Positions 58,111 through 64,000 of a DNA stretch of 64,000 nt are shown piece after piece. Location: positions 8,804 to 72,803 of the forward strand of contig JAEYAU010000057.1 of the NCBI GenBank assembly GCA_023404705.1, in the 5' to 3' direction. The position numbers were made by a program, and so were the translations under genes. Every line of letters starts with the position of its first letter. Position 1 is the stretch's first letter. The notes beneath the pieces are model-generated. The model saw only the letters and a program-made list of their open reading frames with translations, was not told where the DNA came from and did no database searches. The DNA is from Pseudomonadota bacterium. Its GTDB lineage: Bacteria > Pseudomonadota > Alphaproteobacteria > Rhizobiales > Xanthobacteraceae.

Positions 58111-59832
58111 TTACGGCAGAGCGAACACCACGAGCGCGCCCGTGTCCTTGGGCATGTTCGTGAAGGGCTCGCCGAACAGGGCCGGATACTCGTCACCGAC
58201 GAGCGATCCCCAGCCGGTCATCACCGCAACATACTGCTTGCCGCCGGCGCTGTAGCTGATGATGCCGCCATTGTGGCCGACGCCGTTGTTGAACGACCAG
58301 AGCTCCTCGCCCGTGGTCGCGTTGTAGGCGCGCAGGTAGCCGCGGGCATCCGGCACGAAGACCAGATTGCCGCCCGTGGAGAGCAGGCTCGCGAGCGGCG
58401 GCTCGGGGAAGCTGATCTCCCACTTCTTCTGACCCGTGATCGGATCGCGCGCGCTGACATGGCCGTGCGCCTTGCCGCCCTCCGGATCACGCAGCTTGAA
58501 GTTCGCGCCGATATTGAGCTGCGCCATTGGCTCGAGGATCGGCGTCGTCTTGCTGATCTCGAGATCCATGCACCACTCCTGGCCGACTTTGTAATAAAGG
58601 CCGGTGAGCGGATTGTAGGAGCCCGAATTCCAGCTGATGCCGCCCGGGATCGCCGGGCAGAGATTCTTGTGTGCGCCCTCGACCATGTCGCGGCGGCCGA
58701 TCAGCTCACCGGTCTTCGGATCGATGTCCTTGACGAAGTTGATGTGCTGCACGAGCCGCCACACATTGGCGACCTTGCCGTTGGTGCGGTCATAGACGAA
58801 GACGAAGCCGCCCTTGTTGGGATGCACCATCAGCTCGCGTCCGCCGCGATCGATCATCAGGAACTCGCCGACCGAGGAGTCGAAGTCCCACGCGTCGTGC
58901 GGCAGCTCCTGGTGATAGAACTTGAGCTTGCCGTCCGCCGGATTGAGGCCGATCACCGAGGTCGTATAAAGATTGTCGCCCGGCCGCGGACCCTTGGTCT
59001 TCCACTCCGGGCCGGCCCAGTCGTAGAGCGGCGCCGGGTTCCCGGTGCCCCACCAGATCGTGTCGGTCTTGGCGTCGTAAGTGCCGGGCATCCAGCCGCC
59101 GCCACCGCCGGTGCGCCACGAGTCGCCGCCCCAGCTCGATTTCGACTCCTCGGTGCCCGCGACCGTGAAGAATTCCCACTTCTTCTCGCCGGTGGCCGCG
59201 TCGACGCCGAAGATCGGCCCGCGCCACGGCCACTCGCCGCCCTGCGCGCCGATGATCACCTTGTCCTTCACGACCAGCGGCGCGCCCGTGAAGCCGACCG
59301 TGAGTTTCTTGGAATCGACCAGCTTCGTATCCCACGCCTGCTTGCCGGTTTTCATGTCGAGGGCGATCAGCCGGCCGTCGACGGTGCCGACGAACACCTT
59401 GCCGTGGCCGAGCGCGATGCCGCGGTTGTAAGGTGAGTGCGTCTGCGCGGCGACGAGATCGTCGTCGAGCTTCGGCGTGAAGGCCCACTTCACCTGCCCG
59501 GTGGCGCCGTCGAGAGCGAACACGCGGCTGTACGAGCCCGAATAGAAGAGCGTTCCCTCCGAGACGAGCGGCATCGACTGCACGCCGCGCGTCGCGCGGC
59601 CCGGCTGGTGCATCCAGGCCACCTTGAGCTGGCGCACATTGCTGGTGTTGATCTGACCGAGCGGGCTGAAGTGATACGAGCGATATGTGCCGTGATAGGT
59701 GAGCCAGTCGTTCGGATTGTCATCGGCCGCAACCAGGCGCGACGGATCGATCGCGAAAGCAGGACCGCCCGTAAGCGCCGCAACTGCGGCCGAGGCGGCA
59801 AGCATGAGCAGACTTCGCCGAGTCATTGTCAT
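58111..59832 (-). CDS. PQQ-dependent alcohol dehydrogenase, lanthanide (XoxF) type
   Basis: A 573-residue quinoprotein with a Tat-like signal (TRRSLLMLAASAAVA) and an eight-bladed PQQ propeller. Candidate metal ligands are Glu200 (GAQGGE), Asn265 (GTGNPAP), Asp316 and Asp318 (HDAWDFD). The second Asp of D-x-D is the mark of lanthanide-dependent enzymes; calcium MxaF has Ala there. The adjacent-cysteine disulfide usually found before NRG (residues 136-138) is absent. It oxidises a primary alcohol in the periplasm and passes electrons to the cytochrome c encoded downstream. GGGAGGAAG precedes the ATG. Confidence 0.85.
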   Translation of the reverse strand: MTMTRRSLLMLAASAAVAALTGGPAFAIDPSRLVAADDNPNDWLTYHGTYRSYHFSPLGQINTSNVRQLKVAWMHQPGRATRGVQSMPLVSEGTLFYSGSYSRVFALDGATGQVKWAFTPKLDDDLVAAQTHSPYNRGIALGHGKVFVGTVDGRLIALDMKTGKQAWDTKLVDSKKLTVGFTGAPLVVKDKVIIGAQGGEWPWRGPIFGVDAATGEKKWEFFTVAGTEESKSSWGGDSWRTGGGGGWMPGTYDAKTDTIWWGTGNPAPLYDWAGPEWKTKGPRPGDNLYTTSVIGLNPADGKLKFYHQELPHDAWDFDSSVGEFLMIDRGGRELMVHPNKGGFVFVYDRTNGKVANVWRLVQHINFVKDIDPKTGELIGRRDMVEGAHKNLCPAIPGGISWNSGSYNPLTGLYYKVGQEWCMDLEISKTTPILEPMAQLNIGANFKLRDPEGGKAHGHVSARDPITGQKKWEISFPEPPLASLLSTGGNLVFVPDARGYLRAYNATTGEELWSFNNGVGHNGGIISYSAGGKQYVAVMTGWGSLVGDEYPALFGEPFTNMPKDTGALVVFALP

Positions 59833-60205
59833 AGGCTTCCTCCCTGCGTGCCAAAGGCCAACGACTGTATCATGCTACGATCAGTGCGGCGCCAAAATGA
59901 CTTGGGGTCTCATTATCGGTCGGCGCAGCAGCCATGCGACCTGGGCGTAAAGTTGTGGGCGCAACGATGGGCAGCACTGTCGCGCAGTGCAGCAATCTGC
60001 GTCTGGCGATCCCTGCAAAGCGCAAAGCTCGCTCGCCGCGCGTATCCACCGAGATAATCGTGCTGCCCCGAGGCAGTACGGAGGAAGATTTTGTCCTGAA
60101 CCAACTATTTAGGTCGAATTGGTTTCGACTTGGCCCGCGGCGGTATCTCGCCGATGCGACGATCGCATTCGACATCGCCGCGGCCGAGATCAGATATGAG
60201 CCGCC
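59833..60205. other. 373-base non-coding region between xoxF-like and SDR genes
   Basis: No supported gene; a 95-codon frame on the plus strand has no family features. It contains two palindromes: GCACTG-N5-CAGTGC (59974-59990) and GTCGAA-N5-TTCGAC (60113-60129). It should hold the promoter of the PQQ dehydrogenase operon; a clear -35/-10 pair was not found. Confidence 0.5.
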
Positions 60206-60985
60206 TCAGAAGATCGTATAGGCGCCGTCGATCACGAAGCTGTCGCCCGTGTGATAGCGGCTCGCATCACTCGCCAGGTAGACCGCGATGCCCGCGAAGT
60301 CGTCGCCCTTGCCCCACCGCCGCGCCGGGATGCGCGGCAGCACATGGCTCGCAAATTTCTCGTCCGCGACGGCTGCGGCCGTCATCTCGGTCTCGATCCA
60401 GCCCGGCAGGATGGAGTTGGCCGTCACCTCGTACCGCGCCATCTCGACCGCGAGCGCGCGCATCATGGCAATCAGCGCGCCTTTGCTCGCCCCATAGGCC
60501 GCGGCCCGTGCCGGCCCGTGCACGGCCGCGGTGCTCGCCACCGCGACGAGCCGCCCGCCCGCGTCACCGGCCTTGGCGCGCTCCGTCATGTGGCGGCTCG
60601 CGGCGCGCAGCGTGTAGAAGGCGCCGTCGAGATTGACCGCGAGCACACGCCGCCATTCAGCAGTCGAGAGCTCCGCCAGCGGCGCGCGCTGCTGGCTCAC
60701 GCCCGCATTGGCGAAGCAGGCATCGATTCGCCCCATCGCCGTGACAGCAGCCGCGAAGCTCGCCTCGACCTGCGCCTCCTCGGCGACGTCGCAACGCTGC
60801 GCCAGGACACGTCGCCCATGCCGCTGCAGGCTTTTCTCGGCCGATGCCAGCTTGTCCGGATTGCTGCCCCAAATCACCACGTCGGCGCCGGCAGCCGCGA
60901 GCCCCTCGGCGAAGCCGAGCCCGATGCCGCCATTGCCGCCCGTGATCAGCGCCACCTTACGGGTGAGATCGAACGCACCGTCCAT
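60206..60985 (-). CDS. SDR-family oxidoreductase
   Basis: A 259-residue classical SDR: TGGNGGIG (residues 15-22), NAG, catalytic Ser with YGASK, and the C-terminal TGDSFVIDGAYTIF. It could use an alcohol or aldehyde from the neighbouring quinoprotein pathway, but the genes are separated by 373 bases. Substrate unknown. Confidence 0.85.
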   Translation of the reverse strand: MDGAFDLTRKVALITGGNGGIGLGFAEGLAAAGADVVIWGSNPDKLASAEKSLQRHGRRVLAQRCDVAEEAQVEASFAAAVTAMGRIDACFANAGVSQQRAPLAELSTAEWRRVLAVNLDGAFYTLRAASRHMTERAKAGDAGGRLVAVASTAAVHGPARAAAYGASKGALIAMMRALAVEMARYEVTANSILPGWIETEMTAAAVADEKFASHVLPRIPARRWGKGDDFAGIAVYLASDASRYHTGDSFVIDGAYTIF

Positions 60986-61058
60986 GTGTCCCTCCTCGAG
61001 TCACCGACTTGTCGGCGATCGGGGAGATACAGTCCAGTCGACGCGTTCCGCCCTGCGA

Positions 61059-61334
61059 TCAGCTTTCGAGACCGCGCGTGCTGCGCGGATCGAGCGCGAC
61101 GGGCACCGCTAGCCCCCAGGTCGCGATCCAGCCGCGAAAGCGCGCGATCGCTCGGTCGCGCTGCGGCTCGTCCTGCGCCCGCTCCAGCAGGTGCAGTACC
61201 TCGTCACGATCGTCGACGCCGGGTCGCGCCTCGTGCTCGCGCATCAGCTTGATGGCGTCCGCCACGGTCCGAATGAGGCGACCCTCATTCAGGCGAATGA
61301 CAGGATTCAGTTCGAAGTCCGCGTATTTTGTCAT
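61059..61334 (-). CDS. Hypothetical small protein
   Basis: A 91-residue protein starting MTKYADFELNPVIRL. It has charged helices (DAIKLMREHEARPG, RDEVLHLLERAQDEPQRDRAI) and no membrane segment. I do not recognise a family. No strong ribosome site precedes the ATG, and the open frame extends further upstream, so the start is uncertain. Confidence 0.5.
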   Translation of the reverse strand: MTKYADFELNPVIRLNEGRLIRTVADAIKLMREHEARPGVDDRDEVLHLLERAQDEPQRDRAIARFRGWIATWGLAVPVALDPRSTRGLES

Positions 61335-61473
61335 GTCGGGCAGAACCCGATGCGGCACGCAATGTTCCGATGTTTTCTCGCGCGTCGCGCGGCCGTGACC
61401 GCGCGGGAACGGTGGTCGCACGAACCGCGTTGTGGACCTAGCGGGGAGTGCGTCTCGCGCCAGGACGAAGCAG

Positions 61474-62943
61474 ATGCTCACGGGACAAATCGGCGGCTGC
61501 TGGCTGCCGAGCGCGCCGCAGGCCGATTTCCCGGCTCTCACCGGCACGACCGCATGCGACGTGGTCGTGGTCGGCGGCGGCATCGTCGGGCTCACGGCGG
61601 CGCTCACGCTCTGCCAGCATGGCAAGTCCGTGGTGGTGCTGGAGGCGCGGCGCGTCGGCGATCAGGTGACGGGCCGCTCGACCGCCAAGATCACGACCCA
61701 GCATTCGCTCATCTACCGGCACCTCATCGACACCTTCGGCAGGGAGCTCGCCCGCTTCTACGCCGACGCCAACCGGGCCGCGATCCAGCGCATCCGGACC
61801 TGGGTCGACGCCTTCGCGATTGCCTGCGATCTCGAGGCCCGCGGCGCCTATGCCTATACCCAGGATCCCGGGGCGCGCGAGCGCATCGCCGACGAGGCCG
61901 CGGCCGCGCGCGAGCTCGGCTTCGAGGCGGATGTGCTCGACCGCGCGCCGCTGCCCTTCACGACCGCCGGCGCCCTGCTGTTTCCGGACCAGGCGCAGTT
62001 CAATCCGTCGAGCTACCTGATCGGCCTCGCCCGCGCTGTGCAGCGGACGGGCGGCCGCGTTTTCGCGCAGAGCGCGGCGCGCACCATCGAGGACGGCCAT
62101 CGCTGGCGTGTGGAGACCGACCAGGGTCAGGTCGATGCCGAGCACATCGTCGTGGCGACCAACATCACGGTGAAGAGTCCGATCGGCTACTCCAACCGAA
62201 CGCGCCCGCGCTGCCACGTCGGCATGGCATTCCGCCTGCAGGCTCCTGCCGCGATCGACGGCATGTTCATCGGCATCGATCAGCCGACCCGCTCGATCCG
62301 CACCGGCCGCGACCGCGCGGGTCACATGCTGATCACGCTCGGCCCCAAGTTCGAGACCGGCCAGGACGGCAATGTGGCGGGCCGCTTCGAGGAGCTCGAG
62401 GCCTGGACGCGCGCCAACCTGCCGGCCGGCGAGACGCTCTGGCGCTGGTGCAACGAGGACTACGATACCGCGGATCGCATGCCCTATGTGGGTCAGCCCG
62501 CGCCCGGCGAGGCGCCCGGCTTCCACATCGCGACCGGTTTCAACGCATGGGGCATCAGCAACGGCACCGCGGCCGGCATGATGATCGCGAGCGACATCGC
62601 GACGGGCGCGCATCCCTGGGGCGCGCTCTACGATCCGCGCCGGCCGTTCCCGAAGGACTTCAACCCGGGCGGCGACAGCCAGTCCATGGTGGAGAGCGTG
62701 GACAAGATCGCGCCCGGACAGGGTGGCGTGATCACGCGCGGCGAAGAGAAGCTCGCGGTCTGGCGCAAGCGCAACGGCACGCTGCAGGCCCTCTCGGCAA
62801 GCTGCACCCACAAGGGCTGCATCGTCACCTGGAACAACGGCGAAGGAACCTGGGACTGTCCCTGCCACGGCTCCATGTTCGAGGCCGACGGCACCGTGAT
62901 CCACGGTCCGGCGCGCGAACCCTTGCCGCGCCGCGAATTGTAG
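61474..62943 (+). CDS. FAD-dependent oxidoreductase with C-terminal Rieske domain
   Basis: A 489-residue protein. The N-terminal DAO-type FAD domain begins with VVVVGGGIVGLTAAL (about residues 30-44) and the substrate region includes TGRSTAKITTQHSLIY. The last 100 residues form a Rieske 2Fe-2S domain with CTHKGC and CPCHGS. This architecture is known for proteins annotated as gamma-glutamylputrescine oxidase-like/Rieske oxidases. The Rieske centre would pass electrons to or from the flavin. Substrate unknown. Start 61474 selected for AGGAC(GAAG) before it. Confidence 0.85.
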   Translation: MLTGQIGGCWLPSAPQADFPALTGTTACDVVVVGGGIVGLTAALTLCQHGKSVVVLEARRVGDQVTGRSTAKITTQHSLIYRHLIDTFGRELARFYADANRAAIQRIRTWVDAFAIACDLEARGAYAYTQDPGARERIADEAAAARELGFEADVLDRAPLPFTTAGALLFPDQAQFNPSSYLIGLARAVQRTGGRVFAQSAARTIEDGHRWRVETDQGQVDAEHIVVATNITVKSPIGYSNRTRPRCHVGMAFRLQAPAAIDGMFIGIDQPTRSIRTGRDRAGHMLITLGPKFETGQDGNVAGRFEELEAWTRANLPAGETLWRWCNEDYDTADRMPYVGQPAPGEAPGFHIATGFNAWGISNGTAAGMMIASDIATGAHPWGALYDPRRPFPKDFNPGGDSQSMVESVDKIAPGQGGVITRGEEKLAVWRKRNGTLQALSASCTHKGCIVTWNNGEGTWDCPCHGSMFEADGTVIHGPAREPLPRREL

Positions 62944-63028
62944 AGCGGCCGCTCGACGCCTACGGAATCGCGCGAACCTGGACAACCTTCGCACCGTGCT
63001 GACAAATGGCCGCTTGGGAGAAGGCCAT

Positions 63029-64000
63029 TGATTCCCGTCCGAGCGCCACGCCCGGTTTCGACGCAGGTCTATTTGCTGGGCCTGGTGGCCGCGGTCATCA
63101 TTCCACTGCTCGCCTTCACGGGCTTCCTGCTCACGCGCTATGCGGCGGCCGAGCGCGCGCGCTATGAACGCGACGCCGCACAGATCGCCCGCCAGGTCGC
63201 GCTCGTGATCGATGGCGAGCTCGAGCGGTTGCTGGCCGCACTCAAGGGGCTCGCCTCATCGTCCGCACTCGCAAGCCGCGACCTGACGCAGTTCCATGCA
63301 GAGGCCAAGCGGCTGGTCGACGGCCGCGACGAAGTCGTCGTGTTGCGCGATCTGGCAACAACTCAGCATGTCAACACGCAGCGCCCTTTCGGAGCGCCTC
63401 TTCCACCTGCTGTGCCCATCGGGGATGCGGATCGCGCCGCCTTTGCGGCCGGCAAGCCGGTCATTTCGGGTGTCTACTCCAGCCCGATCACGAACGAGCC
63501 GCGCATCGCGGTCACGCTTCCGATCATGGGACCGAGCGGACCGTCTTATGTCTTGGCCGTCACAGTGCCAACGACCCGCATTCGTGACGTGCTCATCCCG
63601 GCAGTGCCGAGTCAATGGATCGTCGGCATTGGCGACCGCAACGGGCTCTACGTGACGCGCTCGGCGCGGCATGAAGACGTGAGCGGCAAGCCGGCCTTGC
63701 CCGAATACATCGCCAAGGCAACCAGCCGTTCCGGCACCTTCGTGGCCGACAACTTCGAAGGCATTTCCTTGCTCGCCGGCTACTATCATTCCGAGCTCTC
63801 CGGCTGGCTGATCGCCGCTAATGTGCCGCAGTCCGTTGTCGAAGCGCCGCTCTGGCGCTCGCTCGGCGTGCTTGCCGGCGTCGGCGCCGCGGCGCTTGCG
63901 CTCTCGGGCCTGCTCGCCTTTCTGCTCGGCCGCAGCTTCACGGCCGCCACCGGGCGTCTCGCCGATCGCGCGGTGGCGCTCGGCCAGGGCCGCCCCGTGC
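63029..64000 (+). CDS. Membrane sensor protein with dCache-like domain (3' part outside window)
   Basis: An open frame of 324 codons to the right edge, starting at TTG after GGAGAAGG. TM1 spans about residues 15-37 and TM2 about 272-294; the 230 residues between form a periplasmic sensing domain of the dCache type (GVYSSPITNEPRIAVTLPI, GIGDRNGLYVTRS). A HAMP-like stretch (TGRLADRAVALGQGRPV) starts at the edge. The output is probably a histidine kinase or nucleotide cyclase but is not visible. Confidence 0.65.

Noticed and set aside
59934..60221. 95-codon plus-strand frame between the PQQ dehydrogenase and SDR genes
   Set aside because: It overlaps the SDR gene's end on the other strand and has no domain or ribosome site.

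Overview
The window is GC-rich (roughly two-thirds G+C by eye), almost fully coding, and rich in ABC transporters, SDR dehydrogenases and LysR/GntR/LuxR/TetR regulators. The sfsA-map-radC neighbourhood, the LysR/GntR style, the PQQ/cytochrome c alcohol oxidation module and the typical proteins (darcynin, DMT permease, CNNM) suggest a free-living alphaproteobacterium of the Hyphomicrobiales (Bradyrhizobium/Rhodopseudomonas/Xanthobacteraceae neighbourhood). This assignment is inference from gene style; no rRNA or marker gene fixes it. No tRNA, rRNA, CRISPR array, phage or transposase gene was seen.

Region 1 (1-4273) is a metal/oxyanion stress block. It holds a rhodanese-ChrB type chromate resistance gene running off the left edge, a His-rich DmeF-type cation efflux protein, and an operon of a DUF1080-like secreted protein, an Fe/Mn superoxide dismutase (ChrC-like) and a duplicated-domain DUF1259 protein. 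The chrB-like gene and the DUF1080-SOD-DUF1259 operon are preceded by two inverted copies of one ~90 bp promoter-operator (TTGACR, 17 bp, CACATT, then TGGGGA-N8-TCCCCA). This is the most striking regulatory signal of the window.

Region 2 (4416-8152): a GcvA-type LysR regulator, an SDR overlapping a DMT permease, a darcynin gene and a divergent Crp-like regulator. Region 3 (8171-15328): a MITE-like repeat, a CUT1-type sugar ABC operon with two tandem binding proteins, and a divergent 2-hydroxyacid dehydrogenase. Region 4 (15390-25927): a double-domain Inh protease inhibitor, an AAC(3)-I-like acetyltransferase with a LysR gene, a divergent tautomerase, a response regulator with a binding-protein-like sensor kinase, GFA, GDPD and lactonase-like genes, a membrane protein/HlyD pair, radC and a YCII protein.

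Region 5 (26061-43375): map, sfsA, then a sugar-acid operon (DenD-like epimerase, 2-keto-3-deoxy-fuconate-type SDR, a double GNAT, a PEP mutase/isocitrate lyase protein), a divergent LuxR gene with a perfect CRP-like site, an IlvD/Edd sugar-acid dehydratase, CNNM, aminotransferase + acyl-CoA dehydrogenase, MscS, KDG kinase, a split permease and KDPG aldolase. The dehydratase, kinase and aldolase would together form an Entner-Doudoroff-like sugar acid route.

Region 6 (43430-50768): a TetR-adaptor-RND efflux operon, crcB, and a GntR regulator with a signal-less binding protein. Region 7 (50967-59832): a complete branched-chain amino acid type ABC operon, again with two tandem binding proteins, downstream of a xoxF-xoxG-xoxJ-like module (PQQ alcohol dehydrogenase with the lanthanide-type D-x-D motif, a cytochrome c, a periplasmic binding protein). 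Region 8 (60206-64000): an SDR, a small unknown protein, an FAD oxidoreductase with a C-terminal Rieske domain, and a membrane sensor protein cut by the right edge.
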